64,000 nt of DNA from Erythrobacter sp. Its GTDB lineage: Bacteria; Pseudomonadota; Alphaproteobacteria; Sphingomonadales; Sphingomonadaceae. Both the position numbers and the translations under genes were made by a program. Position 1 is the first letter of the stretch, and every line of letters begins with the position of its first letter. The notes under the pieces were generated by a model. It made no database searches. It was not told the origin of the DNA and saw nothing but the letters and a program-made list of their open reading frames with translations. Below are positions 7,048 through 15,786 of this stretch, piece after piece. The stretch covers positions 248,001 through 312,000 of the forward strand of contig NZ_CP136573.1 in the NCBI RefSeq assembly GCF_035194505.1. The letters run 5' to 3'.

Positions 7048-7323
7048 CTAAGCGAGGGCTTCTGACAAGGAGGACCAATCGCTGACTAGGTCGTCCCGCG
7101 TTGAGCGCGCCTTCGGGTACCGGACGTTCACTCGCGGGTTGACGATATTTTTCCGGTGAACGTCAAAACACCAGTCGCTGGTGGGATACCCCATCCAGTC
7201 ATTTGTCAGCTTCTTTGGACTGAGATTCGGACGCACCTTCACATGCTTGAGGGATGATAATCGAGCAGGGTCTGCACGACCTCCGCAGCTCAGCCTTGCC
7301 TCACTGCGCAGCCGATAAGCCAT
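7048..7323 (-). CDS. Small hypothetical protein (doubtful)
   Basis: An open frame of 91 codons, divergent from the KAP NTPase gene. The middle (VRPNLSPKKLTNDWMGYPTS) reads like a real protein rather than a shadow frame. However, I recognise no family and see only a weak ribosome site. It could be a small accessory gene of the KAP locus or chance. Confidence 0.3.
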   Translation of the reverse strand: MAYRLRSEARLSCGGRADPARLSSLKHVKVRPNLSPKKLTNDWMGYPTSDWCFDVHRKNIVNPRVNVRYPKARSTRDDLVSDWSSLSEALA

Positions 7324-7403
7324 AGGTCAGACGTTTGCTTTTGTCTTAACCTTTGCCCCCCCTTCTCGTATTCAAGCGCTCCGCCCCCCTTAAGGAGCCG
7401 CTC

Positions 7404-9089
7404 ATGTCAACTTCTTTGATCGAGGCCGAGATTAAGCGGTTTCTTCGTGACGACCGCGCCGAGGTGCTTTGCATCAAAGGTAAGTGGGGCGTTGGAAAGA
7501 CTTTCGCGTGGCGGAAGTGGCTTGCTGATATCGAAGCGGATGGATCCCTGAAGTCGAAGAGTTATGCCTACGTCTCCTTGTTCGGGCTCAACTCCCTGGA
7601 TATTTTAAAATACTCGATATTCGAAGCGACGGTTACTCCTGAACACCTGCTTACCGGGCCGGACGTATCGACGGTAAACGCGCTCGTCCGGAAGGGCTTT
7701 GATCTGGGCCGAAAGTCCAAGGGTTTGCTCGAACCCATTCTGGCGCTGGCTGGCTCCAAGGATGGCGGTGAAGCCTTGTTCCGCAGCGCCTACATGCTCG
7801 TGAAGAACCAGTTGGTGTGCCTTGATGACTTGGAGCGCGCCGGTGAAGGCTTGGCACAACGGGACGTTCTTGGACTTGCGTCGGCGCTTAAGGAGCAACG
7901 CAACTGCAAGGTTGTGCTGCTTCTCAATGTCGAGGAGATGGCTCCTGAGCAGAAGCAGGAGTTTGAGCGCCAGCTCGAGAAGGTGGTGGACGTTTCGCTT
8001 GTATTCGATCCAAACCCTCAGGAGGCAGCTGCAATTGCCCTGTCCGGTAATACCGAATTGGATGATATGCTTCGCAAACGGACGATCTCGCTGGGTATCG
8101 TCAACATCCGCGTTATCAAGAAGATCGAGCGATTAGCTGCTCGCATCTGCGCGATCCTAGCGGGCACCAACAAGCAGGTAATGGAGCAAGCTGTCTCGTC
8201 TGTTGTCCTAGGTGGCTGGGCGGAATTACAGCCTAGCGAGGCACCAGCGTTCGAGACGCTGAAAAGCTACAACCGCCTCGTTATGTCTCTTAAAGCTGGT
8301 AAGAGCGATAGAGAAGAGGAGCGCCCCAAGTGGGCCGATCGGCTGGAGAACTATGACTTTACCCATACCGACGATCTTGACCTCGTCATTTTCGAAGGGG
8401 TCCAGAGTGGCTTCTTTGATGAGCAGAAACTGAAATGTGCTGCAAAGTCGCTTGAGGATTCAATCATCCAAAACTCGCGGGACAATTCCTACGCCAAGGC
8501 GTGGGATCAATATTGGCATGATCTATCGGTACCAGACGAAAAGCTGCTCAAAGACATTCATACGGGGGCGCTAGAAAACCTTGGGATCATAAATCCGGTC
8601 AACCTTAGTGGCACCGCCGGGTTGCTTCGCGAATCAGGTATGAACGCGGAAGCCGATGACCTGATTGATCGCTACATGGAGGCGAGAAAAGACGAGGGGA
8701 AAGCCTTCTTTGACCTCTACGAACATCACTTCATGTCTGGCGACGCACCCGATCCTAGGCTTATCGCCGCGTTTGAGGCCAAGCGCGCAACATTCGTAGA
8801 CGTTCGAGACCCAGGCCAGGTTCTAATCCAAATGAGCGCGCAACAGGGTTGGGAAGAGGAGGATGTTGAACTTCTAGCTTCGCTGACCGCTAAGCAACTT
8901 ATGGCGGTGTTCGACGCGATGAAGGGCCCCGAACTTAGGCGTTCTATCCAGTTCGCCCACACACTGGCCAAGTCAGGCTCCGAACATGCAGATACGCTCA
9001 ATGGCCGTCTTGCTGAGGCAATGAAGACGATGGCGGCAAGGTCTTACCATACAAAGCGCCGGTTGAAGTCATGGCGTGTTCCTCTTTGA
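7404..9089 (+). CDS. KAP-family P-loop NTPase
   Basis: This 561-residue protein has a Walker A motif GKWGVGKT at residues 26-33 and a Walker B-like VCLDDLER at about 138-145, the layout of KAP P-loop NTPases. These are STAND/AAA-like ATPases often found on mobile elements and in phage-defence loci. I see no clear transmembrane insert in the NTPase domain; the C-terminal half is helical and acidic with no recognised effector. The ATG at 7404 follows AAGGAG (7392-7397) and is preferred to an upstream ATG at 7353. The last dozen codons are strongly basic and read unlike the rest, so the C-terminus may be altered. No partner gene is adjacent. Confidence 0.72.
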   Translation: MSTSLIEAEIKRFLRDDRAEVLCIKGKWGVGKTFAWRKWLADIEADGSLKSKSYAYVSLFGLNSLDILKYSIFEATVTPEHLLTGPDVSTVNALVRKGFDLGRKSKGLLEPILALAGSKDGGEALFRSAYMLVKNQLVCLDDLERAGEGLAQRDVLGLASALKEQRNCKVVLLLNVEEMAPEQKQEFERQLEKVVDVSLVFDPNPQEAAAIALSGNTELDDMLRKRTISLGIVNIRVIKKIERLAARICAILAGTNKQVMEQAVSSVVLGGWAELQPSEAPAFETLKSYNRLVMSLKAGKSDREEERPKWADRLENYDFTHTDDLDLVIFEGVQSGFFDEQKLKCAAKSLEDSIIQNSRDNSYAKAWDQYWHDLSVPDEKLLKDIHTGALENLGIINPVNLSGTAGLLRESGMNAEADDLIDRYMEARKDEGKAFFDLYEHHFMSGDAPDPRLIAAFEAKRATFVDVRDPGQVLIQMSAQQGWEEEDVELLASLTAKQLMAVFDAMKGPELRRSIQFAHTLAKSGSEHADTLNGRLAEAMKTMAARSYHTKRRLKSWRVPL

Positions 9090-9187
9090 TTGGCATCTAG
9101 GAGGCCGTCGACCCTGATTGGGTTGGCTGACACGCTTGCACTGACCAGGTGGGGGCATCTGTCCAATTGACGAATCGGTGTGTCGAT

Positions 9188-9202
9188 GTTCTATTTATGT
9201 TC
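9188..9202 (+). promoter_or_regulatory. Alphaproteobacterial SOS (LexA) box before umuDC
   Basis: GTTC-TATTTAT-GTTC is an exact match to the GTTC-N7-GTTC LexA operator of alphaproteobacteria. It ends 22 bases upstream of the umuD start codon, where LexA would block the promoter until DNA damage. Confidence 0.85.
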
Positions 9203-9434
9203 CATTCATCCAGGAATATGAAACGTGCTGCGCCTTGTCGATAATCCCACGCCTTTGGAACTGCCGCTGTTCACCTCCACGGTGCCGGCCGGCTTCCCGA
9301 GCCCGGCGGACGACCACATCGAAGGCAAGCTCGACCTGAACGAACATCTCGTGCGCCGGCCGGCAGCCACGTTCTTCGTGCGGGCGTCAGGGGAGTCGAT
9401 GCGCGGAGCCGGGATCTTTGATGGCGACTTGTTG

Positions 9435-9442
9435 ATCATCGA
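9435..9442. repeat. 8-bp target-site duplication, left
   Basis: ATCATCGA immediately left of the element is repeated at 10762-10769. Eight bases is the usual duplication size for the IS256 family. Confidence 0.95.
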
Positions 9443-10761
9443 GGGACTGTCAGGAATTCCGTGTGTGGTCGGGCATAATGGGTAAAAAGGAGTCCCACTA
9501 TGTCACGACGCAAAGAGCCGACGATCCCGTCTGATTTGCTTGACCGGCTTCTGGCCGGCACCGATGCCGCTGCTGCCTTGGGTCAAGGCGGCTTGCTGGA
9601 CAATCTGAAGAAGGCGCTGGCCGAACGGGCGCTCAATGCCGAGATGGATCATCATCTTGGCGATGGCCAGGCCGGCAACAGCCGCAACGGCTACGGCCGC
9701 AAGACGGTGATCACCGACAGCGGCAGGATCGACATCGACGTTCCACGCGACCGTCAGTCGAGCTTTGATCCGCAGCTGATCGCCAAGTATCAGCGCCGTT
9801 TTCCGGGGTTCGATGACAAGATCGTGTCGATGTACGCGCGCGGCATGAGCACCCGCGAGATCGTCGGGCACCTGCACGATTTGTACGGCATCGACGTCTC
9901 GCCCGACCTGATCAGCACGGTGACCGACGCGGTGCTCGATGAAGTCGCCACTTGGCAGCAGCGGCCGCTTGATGCGATTTACCCGCTGGTCTTTTTCGAC
10001 GCGATCCGGGTCAAGATCCGCGATGAGGGCACAGTCCGCAACAAGGCGATCCACATCGCGCTGGGCGTCCGCGCCGATGGCGCCAAGGAGGTGCTGGGCC
10101 TGTGGCTCGAGCAGAATGAAGGCGCCAAGTTCTGGCTGCGGGTGATGAATGAGCTCCGCAACCGCGGCACCGAGGATATCCTGCTGGCCGTCGTCGATGG
10201 CCTGAAGGGCTTTCCCGAGGCGATCACCGCCGTGTTCCCGGACGCGATCGTGCAGACCTGCATCGTCCACCTGCTGCGTAACTCGATGGACTTCGTCTCC
10301 TGGAAAGACCGCAAGGGCTTGGCGACGGCGCTCAAGGAGATTTACCGAGCTCCCAGCGCCGACGCGGCCGAACAGGCGCTGACCGCGTTCGAGGCGGGGC
10401 CTTGGGGCTTGCGCTATCCTGCCATCGGCCAGAGCTGGCGGCGCGCCTGGGGCGAGGTCATCCCGTTCTTCGCATTTCCCGACGAGGTGCGCAGGATCGT
10501 CTACACCACGAACGCGATCGAAGCCCTGAACTCGAAGCTCAGGCGGGCCGTCCGGGCCAGGGGCCACTTCCCGAGCGACGAGGCCGCCACCAAACTGCTC
10601 TATCTGATCTTGAACCGATCGGAGAAAGAGTGGAAAATGCCACCACGTGAGTGGTCCATGGCCAAGGCCCAGTTCGCCGTTCTGTTCGGCGAACGCTTCA
10701 TCAAGGCCATGGCGGCGTAATGTTCAAACGCCCGACCACACACGGAATTCCTGACAGTCCC
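9443..10761 (+). mobile_element. Complete IS256-family insertion sequence, 1319 bp
   Basis: The element has perfect 32-bp terminal inverted repeats (9443-9474 and 10730-10761, beginning GGGACTGTCAGGAATTCC), a single full-length mutator-type transposase and an 8-bp target duplication. Because the ends and duplication are perfect, the insertion is probably recent. It is inserted in umuD in the same orientation as the host operon. Confidence 0.97.
9500..10720 (+). CDS. IS256-family transposase (mutator type)
   Basis: The 406-residue length is normal for the family. The DDE triad is visible at Asp167 (FFDAIRVKI), Asp233 (VVDGLKGF) and Glu341 (TTNAIEALNSKLRR), with the C/H motif TCIVHLLRNS between the second Asp and the Glu. 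The ATG has AAAAGGAG upstream. All signature residues are present and the frame is unbroken, so the enzyme should be active. These transposases move by a copy-paste or circle route and can often excise precisely. Confidence 0.97.
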   Translation: MSRRKEPTIPSDLLDRLLAGTDAAAALGQGGLLDNLKKALAERALNAEMDHHLGDGQAGNSRNGYGRKTVITDSGRIDIDVPRDRQSSFDPQLIAKYQRRFPGFDDKIVSMYARGMSTREIVGHLHDLYGIDVSPDLISTVTDAVLDEVATWQQRPLDAIYPLVFFDAIRVKIRDEGTVRNKAIHIALGVRADGAKEVLGLWLEQNEGAKFWLRVMNELRNRGTEDILLAVVDGLKGFPEAITAVFPDAIVQTCIVHLLRNSMDFVSWKDRKGLATALKEIYRAPSADAAEQALTAFEAGPWGLRYPAIGQSWRRAWGEVIPFFAFPDEVRRIVYTTNAIEALNSKLRRAVRARGHFPSDEAATKLLYLILNRSEKEWKMPPREWSMAKAQFAVLFGERFIKAMAA

Positions 10762-10769
10762 ATCATCGA
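10762..10769. repeat. 8-bp target-site duplication, right
   Basis: ATCATCGA, identical to 9435-9442, directly after the right inverted repeat. Confidence 0.95.
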
Positions 10770-10970
10770 CCGTGGTGTCGCCCCGCATCCCGACGACATC
10801 GTCATTGCTATCTTGCAGGGCGAGCTAACCGTCAAACGCCTCAGAAAGACCGACGGGAACTGGCACCTGGCTGCCGAAAACAGCGCGTATCCGTCATTGC
10901 CGCTCGTGGAAGGCGACTGCGAGATCTGGGGCGTGGTGACCCATAGTATCCGGCGCCACTGCGGCCGCTG

Positions 10971-12242
10971 ATGGCCACCTTCGCGCTGGTAGACTGCAAC
11001 AACTTCTATGCATCCTGTGAGCGGCTTTTCCAGCCCCGCTTGCGGGGGCGGCCGGTTGTGGTTCTCTCGAATAACGATGGATGCGTAATTGCACGGTCGA
11101 ATGAGGCGAAGGCGCTGGGTGTCGCCATGGGCGCGCCGTTGTTCAAGATCCGCAAACTGATCGAGGAGCACGATATTGCTGTCTGCTCGTCCAACTACGC
11201 CCTCTACGGTGACATTTCCGAACGCGTGATGAGCGTTCTGGGGTCAAATGCTCCGGGCCATGAAATCTACAGCATCGACGAGTGCTTCCTGGATCTCGAC
11301 CGCTTAGCCGTGGCGGATCTGACCGAATGGTGCCGTAACCTTCGGCAAACGACCCTGCAGTGGACAGGCATCCCAGTGTCTGTCGGCGTGGGGCCGACTA
11401 AGACCCTTGCCAAGCTGGCCAACCGACTGGCGAAGAAGTCGGCAAAGGCCGGCGGCGTGCTCGACCTGGTGCATCATCCGAACTGGATCGATGCGGCCTT
11501 GCGCAAAACGCCGATCGGCGATGTCTGGGGCGTGGGGCGCCGATGGAGCGCTATGCTGGAGGAGCGCGGCATCCGGACAGCCCACGACCTCGCCAACGCT
11601 CAGGACGGCTGGGTGCGCCAGCGAATGGGTATCGTCGGTCTTCGAACCGTTCATGAATTGCGCGGCCTCGTCTGCCACGCGCTTGAAGACCAGCCGCCAC
11701 CGAAACAGACGACATGTTGTTCGCGTACCTTTGGCAAAGCCATTTTCGACAAGGGCCAGGTCCATGATGCCGTGATGAGCTTTGCCGAGCGGGCGGCGGA
11801 AAAGGTGCGTCATGCCGGTCAGGCGGCAGGTGCTGTGCAGCTATTCATACGGACCGATCCGTTCGCGCAGGACTTGCCACAGAAGTCAGTATCAGGTTCT
11901 GCGACGTTCCACCGGCCAACGTCCGACACCCGCGACATCACTGCCGCGGTCTTGAGGATTTTCGAGCGCATCTGGAGAGATGGATATGGCTGGCGGAAGG
12001 CCGGCGTGCTGCTGCTCGATCTGGCTGCCCCCGGGTCTGCCCCAGCATCGCTCTTCGACGTAATCGAGGCGCCCGACGATGGACTGATGCAGGCGATCGA
12101 CCGGATCAACGGTCGCTATGGCCGTGGGACCGCCCGGTTGGGGTTGGCCCAAAAGGATGCTGAATGGCGCATGCGCCGAGAAAACCTTTCGCCCAGCTTC
12201 ACGACCCGTTGGGGGGATATACCTGCCGCGAAGATGGGGTAA
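10971..12242 (+). CDS. umuC: UmuC-type Y-family DNA polymerase subunit
   Basis: The 423-residue protein is a Y-family translesion polymerase: VDCNNFYASCE with metal-binding Asp8, SIDECFLDL with Asp103-Glu104, the palm/fingers region, helix-hairpin-helix thumb (TPIGDVWGVGRRW), little finger, and a C-terminal tail (LSPSFTTRWGDIPAA) typical of UmuC. Length matches E. coli UmuC. The ATG overlaps the umuD stop by one base, so it was translated by coupling. The IS upstream now cuts it off from the SOS promoter and from intact UmuD, unless the element provides an outward promoter. Confidence 0.95.
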   Translation: MATFALVDCNNFYASCERLFQPRLRGRPVVVLSNNDGCVIARSNEAKALGVAMGAPLFKIRKLIEEHDIAVCSSNYALYGDISERVMSVLGSNAPGHEIYSIDECFLDLDRLAVADLTEWCRNLRQTTLQWTGIPVSVGVGPTKTLAKLANRLAKKSAKAGGVLDLVHHPNWIDAALRKTPIGDVWGVGRRWSAMLEERGIRTAHDLANAQDGWVRQRMGIVGLRTVHELRGLVCHALEDQPPPKQTTCCSRTFGKAIFDKGQVHDAVMSFAERAAEKVRHAGQAAGAVQLFIRTDPFAQDLPQKSVSGSATFHRPTSDTRDITAAVLRIFERIWRDGYGWRKAGVLLLDLAAPGSAPASLFDVIEAPDDGLMQAIDRINGRYGRGTARLGLAQKDAEWRMRRENLSPSFTTRWGDIPAAKMG

Positions 12243-12251
12243 GAGTGAGCC

Positions 12252-12620
12252 ATGGACGCTGCCGATCCAGACCTGCCTGACGCTGCTGTTGAACACATCA
12301 GCCAGATGCTGACGCTGGCCAAGAGCAAGCATCAGGAGGCCATGGCGTTGCTCGGCACGCCTGATCCGAACGCCCTGCCACGCCTGCGCGCAGTGCTCCG
12401 CCTCTTGGAAGAAGTCGAACTGTTGGCCGATGACGCGACAAGCTATGTTGAGGCAGAAGTGATGAGGGCCGCTATCAAGGACCTGCATTTCCAGCAGGCG
12501 GCCGTTCAAGTGGCCATAGCTAGGCTGGAGAACGTGAAGGTCCAGTACCCATGGGCGACGCCTTGGCCATGGTTTACCCTAATCGTTCTGGCGACGCTGT
12601 TGGCGCAGGTTATCGGGTAA
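12252..12620 (+). CDS. Small protein with C-terminal membrane segment, downstream of umuC
   Basis: Unrecognised 122-residue protein starting nine bases after umuC on the same strand. The first 95 residues are helical and charged, with heptad-like stretches. The last 20 (WPWFTLIVLATLLAQVIG) form a likely transmembrane anchor, so the body should face the cytoplasm. Position suggests co-transcription with umuDC, but there is no direct link to lesion bypass. Confidence 0.7.
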   Translation: MDAADPDLPDAAVEHISQMLTLAKSKHQEAMALLGTPDPNALPRLRAVLRLLEEVELLADDATSYVEAEVMRAAIKDLHFQQAAVQVAIARLENVKVQYPWATPWPWFTLIVLATLLAQVIG

Positions 12621-12633
12621 ACCGCGAAGCCTG

Positions 12634-13290
12634 TTAATTTATCACGTCAGAGATTTTGTAGCAGGTCGCATCATGTCGGCGACAAGCTTCAATCTGAAAT
12701 TCCAGGATCTTGTCGATTGGGCTCGAGGGATTTTGCATGAGGAGCGATGTGGCCAACTCCGAAGCAGGATCCCACCGTTGACTGCGTCGCATCATGTCGA
12801 CCAATCGCGTAGAGAGGCTGATCTTTTCGTCTGCTTCTAGCTCTTCGCTTGCCAAGGCGCTCTCGAGCAATGAAGCAGCGCGCCTGCGGCACTCGCGCGC
12901 TGACACATCATCGTGACTGTCATCTGCATCCCAAGCTGCATTAAGGGCGTACTCGGCGGCCTCCATTTTCTGGCCCGAGAATTCCGCAATATGGCTCGCG
13001 GTCATGAAGCGCCTTATCAAGCCTTGGGTTCGAGACGCCCATGAAGTCTCCATTTGCGCCAATTCATTCAGCAACGCTTCCACGCCTTCGACTTTGGTCT
13101 CAATCGACGGATAGGCATAGTGACAGTGTGGACACTCTTCGACCCAGTATGCCATGGTCGATCGCATCATTTCCGGTGGTCGCAAATCAAGATCTGGCGA
13201 ACCAAATTGATTTGTACTCATGATGGCGGTCTGTTTGCTTTTCTTGCCACACGCGGAGCAGGTGCGCTCACTTTGATCCATCGTCGTCAT
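12634..13290 (-). CDS. Zinc-ribbon protein, DUF2225-like
   Basis: This 218-residue cytosolic protein begins with two CxxC pairs (CSACGK near residue 11 and CPHCHY near residue 54) that should bind one zinc ion, followed by an all-helical region with TPR-like character. This arrangement matches DUF2225-type proteins, whose function is unknown. The ATG at 13290 has GAGGAAA upstream. It converges with the small membrane protein gene, leaving only 13 bases between the stops. Confidence 0.7.
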   Translation of the reverse strand: MTTMDQSERTCSACGKKSKQTAIMSTNQFGSPDLDLRPPEMMRSTMAYWVEECPHCHYAYPSIETKVEGVEALLNELAQMETSWASRTQGLIRRFMTASHIAEFSGQKMEAAEYALNAAWDADDSHDDVSARECRRRAASLLESALASEELEADEKISLSTRLVDMMRRSQRWDPASELATSLLMQNPSSPIDKILEFQIEACRRHDATCYKISDVIN

Positions 13291-13335
13291 CGTATTTCCT
13301 CACTGCCTTCGGCAATTCCTAACCTAAAGTTGCTG

Positions 13336-13365
13336 TTCTAGGGGGCAGCTTAGAGCCCCCTAGAA
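13336..13365 (-). terminator. Strong 11-bp hairpin between two minus-strand genes
   Basis: 13336-13346 and 13355-13365 are perfectly complementary around an 8-base loop. It lies 12 bases past the stop of the secreted-protein gene at 13377. The downstream T-run is weak, so it may be a Rho-assisted or inefficient terminator. Confidence 0.55.
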
Positions 13366-13376
13366 ACTAAGCAAAT

Positions 13377-13880
13377 TCAGTATGGGATGGCTTCCGCCGT
13401 GAAGGCGTTCACGAACTGCCCCGGTTGCATCACAGCCGAGCGGCCGCTTACCAGCCATGTTGCGAATACGGCGGCGACCGTGTTGCCTTTGCCTTCCTGA
13501 CGATGGACGCCGCGCATGGCATAGTCGCGGCCTCGGACATTCACCTTTTCAAAGGTGACCTCGAACTTGCCAGATTTGCCGCCAACCGCCTTGCCGGTTT
13601 TCCAGGTTACGCTGGCAACCACCTGTGAGCCCCGGGGAATAACTACCACCCCACCATCGGATATGTCGTTGACGACCGTGAAACCGACTTTTTGGCCAAC
13701 CTCGACATGCTTGGAAGAGATTTCGGCATCGGGCGTCACCGAAATCAGTGTGCTGGCGGGAAGGGCTCGCTGTGCGACTTGTGTGGGCATTGGTGCCGGA
13801 GCGGTCGTCGTTGGCTGAGCACTGACTTGGGGGCTGATGGCTGCAATGGATAGAGCCCAGGCAAAATGATGGATTTTCAT
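13377..13880 (-). CDS. Exported protein with signal peptide, unknown function
   Basis: 167 residues. Residues 1-21 are a clear Sec signal peptide ending VSA-Q. After a short Thr/Pro-rich linker, the mature part is strand-rich (PASTLISVTPDAEISSKHVE, VVIPRGSQVVASVTWK). It resembles the beta-rich periplasmic domain seen in VirB10/TrbI-like and related sphingomonad proteins, where LPAGT and IPRGS turns are typical. There are no other secretion-system genes here, so it is more likely a stand-alone envelope protein. Confidence 0.7.
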   Translation of the reverse strand: MKIHHFAWALSIAAISPQVSAQPTTTAPAPMPTQVAQRALPASTLISVTPDAEISSKHVEVGQKVGFTVVNDISDGGVVVIPRGSQVVASVTWKTGKAVGGKSGKFEVTFEKVNVRGRDYAMRGVHRQEGKGNTVAAVFATWLVSGRSAVMQPGQFVNAFTAEAIPY

Positions 13881-13946
13881 GAAGAAGGCCTTCTTGAACG
13901 GGGGGAACCCTCCCGGCGCACCGTAGGTGCCCCGGGAGAATGAGTA

Positions 13947-14513
13947 TCAGAAGCGGTAGCCGACGCCGAAGATGGCCTGGTTGCGGTTTACATCTTCAGA
14001 ACCGTAGCGGGTGTACCGGTACTCGCCCTTTACGAACCAACGGTCTGCAATGCGTTGCTCAAGACCTGCGCCGAGGCGAATGCCGTCACTGGTGCCACTC
14101 TCATAAGCCCAAAGGCCGTAGCCGGCTGCTGCACCTTCGTAGCCGGCATTGCTGTAGCCGGCTTTAACGTATGCGAGGGTCCCATCACTGAGCTTGGCGC
14201 CGACGCGTGCCGAAAGTTCAATGTCCCGGCGCGCGACCTGCGAATAGGCCACACCAAGATAAACGCCTTCATCCTTCACAGACGAGTAGTCGAGATTTGC
14301 TTCAACGCCGACAATGACGGTCTCACCGACGGGAAAATCGTAGCCGATACCAACACCGGCAGTTGCGCCATCGACGGTATAGACACTGGAAACGGCATCG
14401 TAGCCGCCGTGCAGATCCACGCGGAAGCCCTGAAAGCTTTCGGCATGTGCAGCGGTGGAAACGAGAATGGCGATCGGTGCGCCAATAGTGGCAGCGAAGA
14501 GACGCTTAGTCAT
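13947..14513 (-). CDS. Outer-membrane beta-barrel protein (OmpX/Ail-like)
   Basis: The start at 14513 is supported by an AGGGGG ribosome site and a signal peptide (MTKRLFAATIGAPIAILVST, cleaved after AHA). The mature protein has alternating amphipathic strands with many Gly and aromatic residues and ends in GVGYRF, the C-terminal aromatic recognised by the BAM complex. At about 170 mature residues an eight-stranded barrel is expected (OMP_b-brl family). Substrate or role cannot be read from sequence. It sits next to another exported protein on the same strand. Confidence 0.88.
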   Translation of the reverse strand: MTKRLFAATIGAPIAILVSTAAHAESFQGFRVDLHGGYDAVSSVYTVDGATAGVGIGYDFPVGETVIVGVEANLDYSSVKDEGVYLGVAYSQVARRDIELSARVGAKLSDGTLAYVKAGYSNAGYEGAAAGYGLWAYESGTSDGIRLGAGLEQRIADRWFVKGEYRYTRYGSEDVNRNQAIFGVGYRF

Positions 14514-14699
14514 AAGACCCCCTGAAGGTGAATGTTTTGAAAAAACGGACGCGGGCGATTCCCGCAACCTGCAGGTTCTTTAGACTTTCAGAGTGTCAAA
14601 ACCGGGCACGGGTCGCTGGACGGCATTGGGGAATGTGCCCCAAAGTGGCATTGCTCAGTTTAGCGCGGCAGCAAACCCAACTTGTCCGTGCATGGTCGG

Positions 14700-15122
14700 C
14701 TACATGGCCCTTAGCAAATCGAGTGTGTGCTGGTCCCTAGTCCCCCGAAACCACCGCTCGAGAGCCGCCGTAAAGAGCTTCTGCGTGGGGGCAGCCTCGG
14801 CAAACAAGGTAAGGGAAGAGTGCAGCTTCGTTGCGTCGATTGAGCCAAGCACAGCTTTAGGATCGGAAAGCGGTAAATCCTGAAGGGCTTCAACGCATTC
14901 GAGGTACCGGTTGCCTAGAACCGGATGAGCTAGATACGCTCGTGCTTCGTCAAGCGAACCGATCCCGTAACGTTGGGCTGTCTCGCTCCTGCCCAGTCCC
15001 GCCAACTGAGGAAAGATAAACCACATCCAGTGTGATGTTTTTCTGCCGCGAGTGATCTCGCTAAGCGCCTGAGAATAGATGCTAGTTTGCGCCTCAATAA
15101 AACGATCCAGATTATATTCCAT
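14700..15122 (-). CDS. DUF1810 family protein
   Basis: 140 residues from the ATG at 15122; a TTG at 15146 is an alternative. The sequence shows the family hallmarks NLDRFIEAQ, GRKTSHWMWFIFPQLAGLG, YGI and YLAHPVLGNRYLEC, spanning the entire protein. DUF1810 proteins are small, helical and cytosolic with no established function; some appear in stress or NAD/ADP-ribose related neighbourhoods. The neighbours here give no further clue. Confidence 0.9.
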   Translation of the reverse strand: MEYNLDRFIEAQTSIYSQALSEITRGRKTSHWMWFIFPQLAGLGRSETAQRYGIGSLDEARAYLAHPVLGNRYLECVEALQDLPLSDPKAVLGSIDATKLHSSLTLFAEAAPTQKLFTAALERWFRGTRDQHTLDLLRAM

Positions 15123-15298
15123 GGAGTGAGAAGCGCTATCAATCAAAACAGTTTGCCGTAAATCTTGTCCCGCTCAGGTGGACCGTGCCGCAAAGTTATC
15201 AGCAACGTAAGGAGCAAACCATACGTGCGGCACGGCCCGCCTGAACGGGCCAATCCTGATTTGTGCGTCCAATCGAACACTTAGCCCTAGCTTGCCGA

Positions 15299-15688
15299 CT
15301 ATCGGTTGATCTGGATTGTCAGTGGGCATAGGGCAACCGAAGAGATTGTTCTAGTGTATGTATTGCCCAAACCGTCGTAGATGCACTGCTTGGTCATGCC
15401 AGTGACGACCTCACCAGACTTATAAGCAGTTATTGATCCACCTGACGGCTGGCGCATTTGATTTTCAGTCGCAGGCGACGGCCGCGAGACTTGGATCGAC
15501 AAAGGGCAAAGCGCCACTGACGAAATTGTTCTCGTGTACGTGCTGCCCAAGCCATCATAGATGCACTGCTTGGTCATGCCTGAGGAAACTTCGCCAGTTT
15601 TGTATGCGGTTATCGTTTGGGCATTAACCTGCGAGGGTGCCAAAAGCGTGCCGATGGCAACCAAAGTTAGAAAACCGATCCGCATCAT
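15299..15688 (-). CDS. Small secreted protein made of two near-identical repeats
   Basis: 129 residues: a signal peptide (cleavage after VNA) and two tandem copies of a 43-residue unit, each starting ITAYK, containing SGMTKQCIYDGLG, YTRTISSVALCPL and ending IQ(V/I)(S/N)R. Each unit has two cysteines that could form one disulfide. The copies are about 85-90% identical in protein, so the duplication is fairly recent. A 20-residue low-complexity linker separates them. I know no function; single-unit homologues would be expected as small periplasmic or extracellular proteins. Confidence 0.75.
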   Translation of the reverse strand: MMRIGFLTLVAIGTLLAPSQVNAQTITAYKTGEVSSGMTKQCIYDGLGSTYTRTISSVALCPLSIQVSRPSPATENQMRQPSGGSITAYKSGEVVTGMTKQCIYDGLGNTYTRTISSVALCPLTIQINR

Positions 15689-15786
15689 TACCTCGCACGT
15701 CTGAATTTACAGGTACCGTACCCTTCGATTGGAACAAAGCCAGGCATGATTGCCATATGCCGAGGCATCTATGTCCCTGAATGGCA

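Larger units (their letters stand above)
9225..10971 (+). pseudogene. umuD: umuD, split by an IS256-family insertion
   Basis: UmuD is the S24 peptidase-like subunit of error-prone polymerase V, activated by RecA-stimulated self-cleavage. The 5' part is 9225-9442 (GTG start) and the 3' part 10770-10971. Removing the element plus one copy of the 8-bp duplication restores a continuous frame of about 139 residues, with Ala22-Gly23 cleavage site, catalytic Ser58 and Lys95, as in UmuD. With the insertion, the 5' fragment runs 14 codons into the element and stops, losing the lysine; the 3' fragment can only start inside the element. The original stop overlaps the umuC start (TGATG). The gene is therefore inactive as a whole protein. 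Confidence 0.92.

Noticed and set aside
9503..10567. A 354-codon minus-strand frame inside the insertion sequence
   Set aside because: Antisense shadow of a full-length IS256 transposase with an intact DDE triad.
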